From Planctomycetaceae bacterium (GTDB taxonomy: Bacteria > Planctomycetota > Planctomycetia > Pirellulales > Pirellulaceae), in the NCBI GenBank assembly GCA_007121535.1, contig SKKK01000189.1, positions 1-64,000 on the forward strand: DNA of 64,000 nt, read 5' to 3'. Shown here in pieces: positions 33,868-42,149 of the stretch (position 1 is the stretch's first letter; each line of letters opens with the position of its first letter). A program made the translations under genes and the position numbers. The notes under the pieces are model-generated. The model worked only from the letters and a program-made list of their open reading frames with translations. It had not been told where the DNA came from and did not search any database.

Positions 33868-34755
33868 TCAGCGAGTCTCCGACTGGATTTGCGGCGGAAA
33901 CAACTCTTGCAGCGCCCGGCAGAAATCATCTAACTGCAGATCGAGCCGACAATAGGGGCTTTCGCGCATGCGGAGCATCCCCTCGCTGTTGAGCGACGAG
34001 AAATACCGCTTGGCGATCTGGGTTGCCTCCAGGATGGCTGGATCCGCCCGATGCATCTCCCGAAGTTCCAGGGCACGATACCACTCGACTTCACTGGTCA
34101 TGGCAAGTATCGCGTACAGATCCAATGCGTGGTGGCGGCCGTATTCTTTGTCCTTGTCGGTCATTCGATCCCGAAACGCAAACAGTTTCATCATAGTGAA
34201 GGTAAATGGATGCGGCAGAAAGACCTCCGTTCGCAACGTCGAATCGCTACGGTTTCCTTCGTCGATCCCAATTGGCAAAAGGTCGTCCTCCAGCGTCAGA
34301 GCTTCGTCGACCGGATGCGCGTGCAGGTCCACTGACGGGCGCGGCCGAACGCGGCGTTCATCCACTTGTAGCGGGGCGTTTCGAAATCGGCTTTGGGGGC
34401 CGGTTAGCAAATCGATCTTGATACTTCCCTCGCGGCCGCCAGCAGGTCCGGGTTTCACGAACTGATACTTCTCGGCGCCAGGAACAACTCGATACCGCAA
34501 TCGTCGAAGAGTGAGCGCCAATGGCTTCAATCGTGCGGAATCGATCAGTAGTTCAGGACGAAGAAAGAGGTCGAGGTCGTTGGTGGATCGAGCTTCCGGC
34601 CACTCACGAAGGAGGGTTCGAATCCCGTGTTGCCGAACGTACTCTCGTTTCAGATAGATGCCGTAGCCGCCGCCGATGATCAGCCGCAGGTTGTTGTCTC
34701 GAGTTGCGTCGAGTAGCTCAAGCAGCGCTGACCGCAAATTGGGCATGACATCCAT
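33868..34755 (-). CDS. abiEii: AbiEii-type nucleotidyltransferase toxin
   Basis: A 295-residue protein with the AbiEii/MNT nucleotidyltransferase pattern: LRLIIGGGYGIYLKREYVRQ, the metal-binding STNDLDLFL (D-x-D), IKIDLL (third acidic residue) and PFTFTMMKLFAFRDRMTDKD. AbiEii toxins add nucleotides to tRNA acceptor stems and cause growth arrest; in phage infection they act by abortive infection (family knowledge). ATG 34755 overlaps the antitoxin stop (TAATG), so translation is coupled. All key residues are present. It is the toxin of the intact type IV-like pair with 34755-35855. Confidence 0.85.
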   Translation of the reverse strand: MDVMPNLRSALLELLDATRDNNLRLIIGGGYGIYLKREYVRQHGIRTLLREWPEARSTNDLDLFLRPELLIDSARLKPLALTLRRLRYRVVPGAEKYQFVKPGPAGGREGSIKIDLLTGPQSRFRNAPLQVDERRVRPRPSVDLHAHPVDEALTLEDDLLPIGIDEGNRSDSTLRTEVFLPHPFTFTMMKLFAFRDRMTDKDKEYGRHHALDLYAILAMTSEVEWYRALELREMHRADPAILEATQIAKRYFSSLNSEGMLRMRESPYCRLDLQLDDFCRALQELFPPQIQSETR

Positions 34756-35855
34756 TATCGATCCCCTCGAACGGGCCGCAAGATGGATTCCCGGACCTGT
34801 TCGGCGGTTTCTTGATCGCGTTTGTCTCCCCGCTTCAGTTCCAGCCAGGTTTGGACCGGAGACGCCCAATAGAACCCGGACTCGTCTCGCGCGTCGAAGT
34901 AGAGCGGTTGCTCGAGCGTCTCGATCAGCTCGACGTTGGGGAAGCGATCCGTTTCGCGTCCGCCGATCGCGGCCTGAACTCGTTTTGCCTCGGGGCAATA
35001 CAGACTCAGCCGTTCCTCGCGTTGCATCGTGGCGTATCGTGAGACCGAAGACAAACCTGTCGCCACGAGCGGCTCGGGGCTTCTTGCAAGCTTTGTGCCT
35101 ACGAGTTGCGGCAGTTGGGTAAACTGGCAATCGACTTTCAGACGGACGGTTCGAGCTTTCGGCGGTTCGTAGTTCTGCTGAAGTTGCTCGAGGAGTTTGT
35201 CGGCTTGCAACAGCCGGATTTCCGCATTGCGTCCGACGATCAACTCGTCTTCCAGTTGTTTCAGCGCCTTGGATACGGTCCCCATGCTCATCGCCAGTGT
35301 GTCCGCTCGCTGCACGAACAAGTTGCGCCGGTTCACTTCGGCCAGGATCTCCTGCACGCTCGTGAATCGCGCTGCAGTCAGCAGCAGCCTGGGCACCATC
35401 GACGTGTTTCTGCGGTAAATGTTCTTGATGGGCGAATACGTAGCAAACTGGTTGCGGCCTCCGCTACGGAAGACGCGAATCTTGTCCGGTACGATCACCA
35501 CTCCATTTCCGCACCAGTCCACGCCGCTGATTCCGTTTCGCTCCAGTTCGTCAAGCTGCTCGGGCCGCAGATAGGGGAGCATGACAAGAGGGTAGCGGTT
35601 CGCAGGAAGCCTTGCGACGCGACACTGGTTCAGCGTTTGCTGGAAGGCTTTCGGAGTGAAGAGCGACTTGTACCCGACGGCGAAGACGGCGGATTGGTCG
35701 CCCCATTGCGCCTCGATCTCGAAGTCCCAGAAACGGTCGTTGGGGTAGCTAGGCTGCTCTTCCCGGAGCGCAAAGCGAAGTGGAGGCAGGGCAAGAAGCC
35801 CCTCCTTCAGCCATTTGAGAACTGCGATCTGGTCTGGAATTTTCCTTTTTTTCAT
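34755..35855 (-). CDS. abiEi: AbiEi-type antitoxin / transcriptional regulator
   Basis: A 366-residue protein. The N-terminal part (WDFEIEAQWGDQSAVFAVGY, RVARLPANRYPLVMLPYLRP then EQLDELERNGISGVDWCGNG) resembles a restriction-endonuclease-like fold; the middle is a winged-helix region (LTAARFTSVQEILAEVNRRN ... AMSMGTVSKALKQLEDELIV) typical of AbiEi-like antitoxins, which repress their own operon and counteract the toxin without direct binding. ATG 35855 has AGGAAAACC before it; the frame is open to 35942. The winged-helix and C-terminus are duplicated as a relic at 29975-30380. Confidence 0.8.
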   Translation of the reverse strand: MKKRKIPDQIAVLKWLKEGLLALPPLRFALREEQPSYPNDRFWDFEIEAQWGDQSAVFAVGYKSLFTPKAFQQTLNQCRVARLPANRYPLVMLPYLRPEQLDELERNGISGVDWCGNGVVIVPDKIRVFRSGGRNQFATYSPIKNIYRRNTSMVPRLLLTAARFTSVQEILAEVNRRNLFVQRADTLAMSMGTVSKALKQLEDELIVGRNAEIRLLQADKLLEQLQQNYEPPKARTVRLKVDCQFTQLPQLVGTKLARSPEPLVATGLSSVSRYATMQREERLSLYCPEAKRVQAAIGGRETDRFPNVELIETLEQPLYFDARDESGFYWASPVQTWLELKRGDKRDQETAEQVRESILRPVRGDR

Positions 35856-35857
35856 GG

Positions 35858-35892
35858 TTTTCCTATTCAGGAAAATAGCGTTTTTCAGGAAA
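35858..35892. promoter_or_regulatory. possible operator of the AbiE operon
   Basis: Directly upstream of abiEi lies an inverted repeat TTTTCC-TATTCA-GGAAAA (35858-35875), and the phrase TTCAGGAAA is repeated 18 bp further (35866 and 35884). AbiEi proteins bind inverted repeats at this position, so this is a candidate autoregulatory site. Confidence 0.45.
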
Positions 35893-36333
35893 GTTGTCAA
35901 CCGTCCAGAATCAAAGCCGTCTGCCGCGAAGGTGTCCGGCAATCTCCATGCATCGCCCAGGCCAATGTGTCAAACGTGACCATCCTGCTGGCCGGCTTCG
36001 TCGCGGATGATGGGGAAAAAAATTGTTATCGAGGGATTTGACAATACCTATATTAGGCTAATGGGAGACCCGAGACAGCATTGGCGCCTGGCGAATACCA
36101 CTCAAAGAAAGGGTTTCAGCCAGGCTCACGCAGCCTTACCGAGACAAAACATAGTACAGGACTAGCATGTCCTGTTATTCCCATGTCGAGTTGGAGGTCG
36201 GTGGGTTAGCCGATTTGTGGTGGAGTTTGCGAAATGCCCATCGTGAACTTCGAACGTATCGTCGACGGATATTTGGCGTTGCTGAAACTCATTCGAGTTC
36301 CGCGACACTCTGGCGAGTGCCGCTACCCGGGGC
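35893..36333. other. intergenic, no gene seen
   Basis: Between abiEi and the MBL hydrolase gene end. Contains TTTGACAATACCTATATTAG near 36037, a possible promoter-like stretch, a short palindrome around GACTAGCATGTCCTG (36160) and the spacer hairpin CGACACTCTGGCGAGTGCCG (36302). No coding frame of note. Confidence 0.4.
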
Positions 36334-37233
36334 CTACGTCGGCCACGTCACGGTGTCACCGAGGATCATTCCGTGGACAGCCAATCGAATGTCTCGGTCT
36401 TCGGCGATCCGCTGAAGCTGCCGACGAAAAGTCTCCGTGTCCATCGGGCCGGCGATCGGGTCGTTCTGATGCTCCAGGTCCTCGTAGCCCGAGTAGTGCA
36501 GCAGGTACGTCCGCTTGGGCCGCCATTTGTCGATCAGTCGCAGGTTGCCCAAAACCGATTGGTGCGAGGTCCATTCTGCGGGATGCCAAGTGTTGGCCTC
36601 CAAGAACAACACGTCGGCATCGAACATGCGCGGATGGTCTTCGTCGGCGATTCGTACGAAGTCGCCGCTGATCACGATTTTCCGCTTGCCGTGCTCGGCG
36701 ACGAAGCCCAGAGCGCCCGGGGCTTTCGGACCGTGGTCGACCGCGAATGGCGTGACCCTCAGATCGCCCAGCACGAGTTTCCGAGCAGGCTCGAGCGGTC
36801 GGAAGTCGCTTCGTTCTGCAAGATGGCGATGGATTCGGTTCGGCCCGTTCTCCCAGCAGTCCGTGCTGGCGTGGATGGGCAGCGGGCGTGGCTGGTCCGG
36901 CCGATCGCTGCGCAGCAGACACATCGACAACCAATCGAGTTGCGCGAAATGGTCGAAGTGCGGGTGGGTCAGCAGCACCTCGTCGACGACGTGAACGCCG
37001 TGGGTTTGCTCGAACTCCAGCAGCGAAGGCACTACCCCCATCCCGACATCGATCAGCGTGTGCCGCACGATCCGATCATGGCGTCGCTGAACCAGCGAAA
37101 ACGAGACGTTGGCCTGTCGATAAGGATCGCCTGAGCGGCCTTCGTTCGCTCGGGGGCTGTCCAGTCCGAATTCGATCCCGAAAGCAGGTTGGACTCCGTT
37201 GACTCTCAACAGCAGTTCCGTTGTGGACGCCAT
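36334..37233 (-). CDS. MBL-fold metallo-hydrolase
   Basis: About 299 residues. VVDEVLLTHPHFDHFAQLDW is the HxHxDH zinc signature; later ligands appear in FAVDHGPKAPGALGFVAEHG, KIVISGDFVRI (the GD aspartate) and YLLHYSGYEDL. The arrangement resembles the PhnP/ribonuclease Z-like group acting on phosphodiesters or other small esters. ATG 37233 (MASTTELLLRVNGVQPAFGI) chosen; the open frame continues upstream only through dispersed repeats that translate as AALAAGL-like phrases. No gene directly linked. Confidence 0.85.
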   Translation of the reverse strand: MASTTELLLRVNGVQPAFGIEFGLDSPRANEGRSGDPYRQANVSFSLVQRRHDRIVRHTLIDVGMGVVPSLLEFEQTHGVHVVDEVLLTHPHFDHFAQLDWLSMCLLRSDRPDQPRPLPIHASTDCWENGPNRIHRHLAERSDFRPLEPARKLVLGDLRVTPFAVDHGPKAPGALGFVAEHGKRKIVISGDFVRIADEDHPRMFDADVLFLEANTWHPAEWTSHQSVLGNLRLIDKWRPKRTYLLHYSGYEDLEHQNDPIAGPMDTETFRRQLQRIAEDRDIRLAVHGMILGDTVTWPT

Positions 37234-37353
37234 GCTCACGTACCTGTGGTGATGATGGATTGGCCCGACGCCGTGAAGAATTCTCGTAGCCGAATTCGTG
37301 AGAACTCGGCAAATGAGCGGCACAGCGCAAGCCGCCGGTACGGGCCAAAGACC

Positions 37354-37467
37354 GGCGGCTAGCGCCGTGCCGCTCAGAGCCGATGCGGGCCGAAGACCGG
37401 CGGCTAGCGCCGTGCCGCTCAGAGCCGATGCGGGCCGAAGACCGGCGGCTAGCGCCGTGCCGCTCAG
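37354..37467. repeat. 45-bp tandem array of the GCTAGC repeat
   Basis: Units start at 37354, 37399 and 37444 (the last partial): GGCGGCTAGCGCCGTGCCGC, TCAGAGCCGATGCGGGCCGA, AGACC. An inverted half-copy (AGCGGCACAGCGCAAGCCGC) precedes the array near 37317. Confidence 0.9.
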
Positions 37468-37475
37468 GAAGGTCC

Positions 37476-37625
37476 TTACACAAATCGGTAGATTCCGGGC
37501 ATGGGTACGGGCGGGATCGGATAGGGTCCCATCGCGTACTGGTCCGGTCCCCACCGTTGCTCTGACTGCATGGCCTGGTCCCAATCGATCGGGTCGCATC
37601 GTACGCGAACGTGCATTATAATCAT
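37476..37625 (-). CDS. possible small protein
   Basis: A 49-codon frame MIIMHVRVRCDPIDWDQAMQ then SEQRWGPDQYAMGPYPIPPV and PMPGIYRFV. The composition (aromatic, Pro-rich tail) is protein-like and unlike repeat translation, but no family or ribosome site supports it. It lies upstream of the MBL hydrolase on the same strand with a repeat array between. Confidence 0.3.
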   Translation of the reverse strand: MIIMHVRVRCDPIDWDQAMQSEQRWGPDQYAMGPYPIPPVPMPGIYRFV

Positions 37626-37671
37626 CGAGTCAGGATCGCGAAATGACTTTCGGATATCGTTTCGTGGTATG

Positions 37672-37787
37672 CAGCGCGAACGGGGTCGGGAGTCGTTTTC
37701 GGGCAACGACCAACCAGATGGTACATACGTTTTCCGAAAACGACTCCCGACCCCTTCCCGCAAGACGCGACAGTAACTTATTCGCCG
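37672..37787. repeat. 21-bp-arm hairpin element, copy D
   Basis: Perfect arms at 37682-37702 and 37734-37754 enclose CAACGACCAACCAGATGGTA. The right flank CTTCCCGCAAGACGCGACAG with TAACTTATTC is shared with copies at 5.3 and 45.5 kb. It lies just upstream of the DUF1080 gene start. Confidence 0.85.
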
Positions 37788-37841
37788 ATCCTTAGCCGGA
37801 TTCGGCTTTTGATTTGGAACCCTATGGTGGGAGGAAATGTT

Positions 37842-38645
37842 ATGGGGATCGCACGGTCCAGGCTAGGCATCGTGGTAGGCAGTTGGCTCGTGACGGCGAT
37901 CTGTCTCGGTTTCATTTCTCGAACGGCTTGGGGATTGGACGCGGATGCGACGCAGACACCGCCGAATACGCTCAGCAGCGAAGAGCAGCGTATGGGGTTC
38001 GAGCTGCTGTTCGATGGCCAAACCGACAAGGGCTGGCGGCATGCAGGCAACTGGGTGGTGGAAGATGGAACGCTGTACCGCAACCAGCGCGGAGGGGACG
38101 TGACGTATACGGTCGCCAAGGTGCCGGACGACTTTGAATTGCGTTTCGAGTGGAAGGTGTCGAAGGGCTGCAACAGCGGCGTCTATTATCGGCCGGGGCA
38201 GTACGAGTACCAGATCCTGGATGATGCGAACAGTCCGTACGGCGAGAATCCTCGACAAGCCGCCGCGTCGCTGTTCTTCTGCATGGCGCCTTCGAAGGAC
38301 GCCACCCGGCCCTACGGGCAATGGAACGAAGGACGCATCGTCTGTAAGGGTACGGTGATCCAGCACTGGTTGAATGGCGAAAAGGTCATCGACTTTGATT
38401 ACACCGATCCACGTTGGTCCGAGGAAGTGGAACTGCTGCGCATCCGCGGGGCGGACCTCGCCGCTCGCGGCGCGTATCTCCGCTTGCAGGACCACGGTGA
38501 CGACGTGTGGTTCCGCAGCTTGCGCTGGCGTGTCATTCCGCCGGACGAGCAACTGGAGCGTTCGGACCTCACGCCCTTGCCCATCCCGGAAGAAGCGCTG
38601 CGCAGGGAGCAGGAACGTGTCCAGCGGATGTTGAAAGCCCGCTGA
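37842..38645 (+). CDS. DUF1080 (3-keto-disaccharide hydrolase-type) protein
   Basis: A 267-residue exported protein: signal peptide around VVGSWLVTAICLGFISRTAW, then the DUF1080 concanavalin-like fold: FELLFDGQTDKGWR, WVVEDGTLYR, DDFELRFEWKVSKGCNSGVY then YRPGQYEYQILDD, YGQWNEGRIVCKGTVIQHWL and LRLQDHGDDVWFRSLRWRVI. DUF1080 proteins include 3-keto-glucoside hydrolases that work with Gfo/Idh/MocA oxidoreductases in disaccharide breakdown. ATG 37842 follows GGAGGAAATGTT. Gap to the next gene (esterase) is 32 nt, so the two form an operon. Confidence 0.92.
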   Translation: MGIARSRLGIVVGSWLVTAICLGFISRTAWGLDADATQTPPNTLSSEEQRMGFELLFDGQTDKGWRHAGNWVVEDGTLYRNQRGGDVTYTVAKVPDDFELRFEWKVSKGCNSGVYYRPGQYEYQILDDANSPYGENPRQAAASLFFCMAPSKDATRPYGQWNEGRIVCKGTVIQHWLNGEKVIDFDYTDPRWSEEVELLRIRGADLAARGAYLRLQDHGDDVWFRSLRWRVIPPDEQLERSDLTPLPIPEEALRREQERVQRMLKAR

Positions 38646-38677
38646 CCTTTCGAAACTTGAAACCGACGGAGGCTACC

Positions 38678-40684
38678 ATGTCGCGGTACCGGAACCTTGC
38701 GATCGTTGTGCTGGTGTGTGGATGGGCGTGGACAGCCCGGACGACGCCTTTGACAGCCGAGACGATCTATGAAAGCGTGTGCCGCGAGGCTCAGCACGTG
38801 TCTCGCGCGTCATTCGCCGAGCCGTTGCCGGCAGAGCAATGGTCAGCGACGCTGGAACGGCGGCGGGAGAAATGGCGGGAGATGATCGGTCTGTCGCCCC
38901 TGCCGGAGCGTACGCCGCTGAACGCGACAATCACCGGCGTGTTGGACCGGGACGATTACGTGGTCGAGAAGATCCACTTTCAAAGCGTGCCGGGCGCCTA
39001 CGTTGTGGGCAATCTGTACCGTCCGGCCCAAGTGTCCGGCCGACTTCCCGCCGTGCTGTACTTGTGCGGCCACTCGTTGGGCAAGGTCAACCCACCGTAC
39101 CAGGCGAACCCGCGTTGGTTTGGCCAGAACGGCTACGTGGCGCTGGTGTTGGATCCGATCCAGTTGGGTGAATCGCAGGGGCTGCATCATGGCACCTATC
39201 GCGAAGATCGCTGGGATTGGCCCAGCCGAGGTTATACGCCGTTGGGGACGGAAGTTTGGAACGCCATGCGGGCGCTGGACTACTTGGAGACTCGCGAGGA
39301 CGTGGACCCCGACCGCATGGGAGCGACGGGCTTGAGCGGCGGTGGAGTCGTCTCGTGGTGCTTGGCGGCGGCGGACGAGCGTGTGAAGGCCGTCGCACCG
39401 GTCTGCCAGACGGGCAGCATGGAACACGTGGTCGTCGATCGGGCGACGGATGGGCATTGTGATTGTGCCTTCTGGATCAACTATTACCGTTGGTGCTGGC
39501 CCGATTTGGGAGCGCTGATTGCTCCGCGCGCCTTGTTGATCGCCGCGGGCTCCGAAGACGTGCTGTGGCGGCCCTTCGCGTATCGCGACGTGGCTCATCG
39601 CATCCGCCATCAATATGCCGTGCTCGATGCATCGGACCGCTTCGATCTGGTTGAAGATCTGGCTCCCCACGGCTATACCCCCAAGCTCCGCCAGGCGGTA
39701 TTCACCTGGTTCAACACGCATCTGAAAGACGACCCCACCCCGGTCCGAACTGACGTCACCGATTTCGTCGAGCCCGCAGAGAATTTGCTGGTGTTCGGAG
39801 GCAATCTTCCGGAAGACGATCGGATGCGCGAAATCGACACGTTGCTGGTCAAGCCAGCGGATGTACCCGAGTTGACCGATTTGGAAACCTGGCAACGACA
39901 CCAGGAATCCACGCAGGGTCGCTTGCGCGAGCTGACGTTTCGCCACATTCCTCGGGATTGCACGCCGCGCCCCGGGGACGTCCGGGACGACGGCAGCGAT
40001 CGTCAGGGGACGCGTTTCGCAACGCACGAATTCGACACGTCGGACGGTTTGACTCTGCGGATCAAGACCATGCGTCCGAGTGACGCGGCGTGGCCCGCTC
40101 AGACCGTGTTTTTCGCCGTTCCTCCCGACGCTCGCAGCACTTTCGCCGGCGGTGGTCCCTCGCGTCCTCGATTTGCGAATGGAACCATAACGGCGGGGGT
40201 CGAGGTTCGCAATACGGCCGCCACCTCCGTAGGGCCGGGCTACCTGTGGACGCTTCGTCGAGTCTACCCGCTGTTAGGCCAGACATTGCCCGAACGGCAG
40301 GTCTATGATCTGTTGTCCGGGATCGCTCTGTTGCGTCGCCAGGATTCGACGGGACCGGTGATCGCCTACGGCCAAGGCTATACGGCGCCGTTGGCGATCT
40401 ACGCGGCGATCTTGGATACAGACATTTCCGAAGTCGTGCTGGCGGACTTGCCCGAAAGCCACGAGAATCCCGCGACGCCCGAGTTTCTGGGGATCCTGCG
40501 CATCGGCGACTTGCCCCAGAACCTGGCTTTGTTGTATCCGCGTCCCATCACGTTCGTCGGCTCGATTCCCGACGCATATCAATGGGCGCTTGACGTATAC
40601 GATCGATTCGGCGCCGCCGATCGCATCCGCGTTGTGCCTCATGTGCGGAATTGGCAGCCGTTCGAAGAGTCGGACGGATCGTAG
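38678..40684 (+). CDS. exported alpha/beta-hydrolase, acetyl-xylan-esterase-like
   Basis: A 668-residue protein with a signal peptide (RNLAIVVLVCGWAWTARTTP). The first ~380 residues form an alpha/beta hydrolase: LPAVLYLCGHSLGKV, GYVALVLDPIQLGES, DRMGATGLSGGGVVSWCLAA (Ser about 219), PRALLIAAGSEDVLW (acid) and EDLAPHGYTPKLRQAVFTWF (His). The architecture matches the AXE1/DUF acetyl-xylan-esterase-type enzymes of planctomycetes. The C-terminal ~280 residues form a second hydrolase-like domain without an evident catalytic serine (VIAYGQGYTAPLAIYAAILD). A GGAGG site sits before the ATG. Probably removes ester groups from polysaccharides together with the DUF1080 partner. Confidence 0.85.
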   Translation: MSRYRNLAIVVLVCGWAWTARTTPLTAETIYESVCREAQHVSRASFAEPLPAEQWSATLERRREKWREMIGLSPLPERTPLNATITGVLDRDDYVVEKIHFQSVPGAYVVGNLYRPAQVSGRLPAVLYLCGHSLGKVNPPYQANPRWFGQNGYVALVLDPIQLGESQGLHHGTYREDRWDWPSRGYTPLGTEVWNAMRALDYLETREDVDPDRMGATGLSGGGVVSWCLAAADERVKAVAPVCQTGSMEHVVVDRATDGHCDCAFWINYYRWCWPDLGALIAPRALLIAAGSEDVLWRPFAYRDVAHRIRHQYAVLDASDRFDLVEDLAPHGYTPKLRQAVFTWFNTHLKDDPTPVRTDVTDFVEPAENLLVFGGNLPEDDRMREIDTLLVKPADVPELTDLETWQRHQESTQGRLRELTFRHIPRDCTPRPGDVRDDGSDRQGTRFATHEFDTSDGLTLRIKTMRPSDAAWPAQTVFFAVPPDARSTFAGGGPSRPRFANGTITAGVEVRNTAATSVGPGYLWTLRRVYPLLGQTLPERQVYDLLSGIALLRRQDSTGPVIAYGQGYTAPLAIYAAILDTDISEVVLADLPESHENPATPEFLGILRIGDLPQNLALLYPRPITFVGSIPDAYQWALDVYDRFGAADRIRVVPHVRNWQPFEESDGS

Positions 40685-40770
40685 TTCTTCGTAGTGGCAC
40701 TCTCCAGAGTGCCGATTGGTCATATCATATCGTGCTCGTGTTCCTGTTCGTTTGCGGGATAGTGATTACG

Positions 40771-40852
40771 ATTTCGAGCACGAGCACGAGCACGAGCACG
40801 AGCAAGAGCAAGAGCACGAGCAAGAGCACGAGGATGGGGATGGGGATGAGGA
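40771..40852. repeat. GAGCAC/GATGGG simple repeat
   Basis: A run of (CGAGCA)n hexamers drifting into AAGAGC and GGATGGGGAT units. A related run (GCTCGTGCTTGTGCTCGTAC) lies near 33696, in opposite orientation. The upstream spacer also contains GGCACTCTCCAGAGTGCCG, a short perfect palindrome near 40694. Confidence 0.85.
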
Positions 40853-40897
40853 TGAAGACCAATTGGGTTGCGGCCGGAGGCCGCGTTAGGATAAGTG

Positions 40898-41788
40898 ATG
40901 GCGAGAGACCGAAGGTTTAAGATCCAGGTCGGCCAGCGTTCGCGCCGCTGGCTGATCCATCTTCCCCCGGGATTCGATGATCATGCGTCGTTGCCGGTTG
41001 TGATCATGCTGCACGGGGGTGGAGCGACCGCTCGATCGGCCGCCATGGAGACCGGCTGGAACGAACTGGCGGATCAAGCCGGCTTTTTGGCGGTCTACCC
41101 CGATGCCTTGGCGCGTGATCCGAATCGAATGGCCAACTTCCCAGCCAATCCGCAATTGTGGAACGACGGCTCGAACCGGTACTTTGCCAGCAGAAACGAA
41201 CCGGATGACATCAGCTTTCTGGACTGGCTGTTGGACGAACTGGACGAACGATTTCAGGCGGACATGCGGCGAGTCTTCGTGACGGGGTTTTCCAACGGGG
41301 CATCCATGGCGTTTCGCGTTGGCATGGAACTGTCTGGCCGCATCACGGCGATCGCGCCGGTGGCGGGCACGTGCTGGTTGAACAGAATCGAACTGCAAAG
41401 GCCGGTGCCATTGTGCTACATCACGGGAACCGCAGATCCTATGAATCCGGTCGACGGGGGACCGACGAAGATTATTTTCGAGGGCAGTGAGAAAATCCTT
41501 GCTCAGCCCAAACCGCCGATCCGCGAAGCGTTGCAGAAGTGGGCGATCGCCAACGGGTTTCGGGGTGAAGTGACCAGTGTCCAACAGTGGGATGGCGTCC
41601 GTACCGAAACCTTCCACAGCGGTGCAGATGCCGCTCAGGTGATTTGCCTGACCGTCGACGGCCTGGGACACGTGTGGCCGGGCGGGACGAGTCCGCTGCC
41701 CGAATCGGTCGTGGGACAACCGTCCAACAAACTGGCGGGAACGCAACGGATCTGGCAGTTTTTCCGGCAATGTACTGCGTCGCTTTGA
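40898..41788 (+). CDS. LpqC-type esterase (polyhydroxybutyrate depolymerase family)
   Basis: A 296-residue alpha/beta hydrolase: LPVVIMLHGGGATARSAAME (oxyanion HGGG), GFLAVYPDALARD, RVFVTGFSNGASMAFRVGME (Ser about 131), CYITGTADPMNPVDGG (acid), and VDGLGHVWPGG (His about 258). It matches COG3509/LpqC poly(3-hydroxybutyrate) depolymerase or feruloyl esterase enzymes. No signal peptide: it begins MARDRRFKIQVGQRSRRWLI, so it may be cytoplasmic. AGGATAAGTG precedes the ATG; a GTG three bases earlier is possible. Confidence 0.88.
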   Translation: MARDRRFKIQVGQRSRRWLIHLPPGFDDHASLPVVIMLHGGGATARSAAMETGWNELADQAGFLAVYPDALARDPNRMANFPANPQLWNDGSNRYFASRNEPDDISFLDWLLDELDERFQADMRRVFVTGFSNGASMAFRVGMELSGRITAIAPVAGTCWLNRIELQRPVPLCYITGTADPMNPVDGGPTKIIFEGSEKILAQPKPPIREALQKWAIANGFRGEVTSVQQWDGVRTETFHSGADAAQVICLTVDGLGHVWPGGTSPLPESVVGQPSNKLAGTQRIWQFFRQCTASL

Positions 41789-41844
41789 AACGCCAAATGA
41801 TGACGGGCAAATGAATGACTGGTGGTGGTTCCCGTCAGCGGCAA

Positions 41845-42090
41845 GGCGCTAGCCGCCGGTTTTTCGGCCGTTCGGGGACCGGTGGCTAGTGGCATGCCGT
41901 TCGGGGTTCAACGGTGGCTAGCGCCATTCCGCTCAGAGGACGCCGGTGGCTAGCGCCAGGCCGCTCAGAGGACGCCGGTGGCTAGCGCCAGGCCGCGCAG
42001 AAGGCGCCGGTGGCTAGCGCCAGGCCGCTCAGAAGGCGCCGGTGGCTAGCGCCAGGCCGCTCAGGGTTCAACGGTGGCTAGCAACGAATC
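41845..42090. repeat. 32-bp tandem array of the GCTAGC repeat
   Basis: Five regular units start at 41913, 41945, 41977, 42009 and 42041 (GGTGGCTAGCGCCAGGCCGC TCAGARGRCGCC). Diverged and inverted copies flank them (41845, 41881, 42073). The array ends about 60 bp before recC. Units are contiguous, without unique spacers. Confidence 0.9.
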
Positions 42091-42149
42091 GCTCGGGACG
42101 GTATCGTTGACCGAATTCGTAGGTGCTCGTGCGAAGGAGTGCGGCGATC

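Noticed and set aside
37234-37599. N-terminal extension of the MBL hydrolase
   Set aside because: It encodes only translated 45-bp repeats and has no family similarity; the ATG at 37233 is preferred.
41913-42072. Regular 32-bp repeats resembling a CRISPR array
   Set aside because: Units are contiguous with no unique spacers, have the dispersed GCTAGC core, and no cas gene is in the window.
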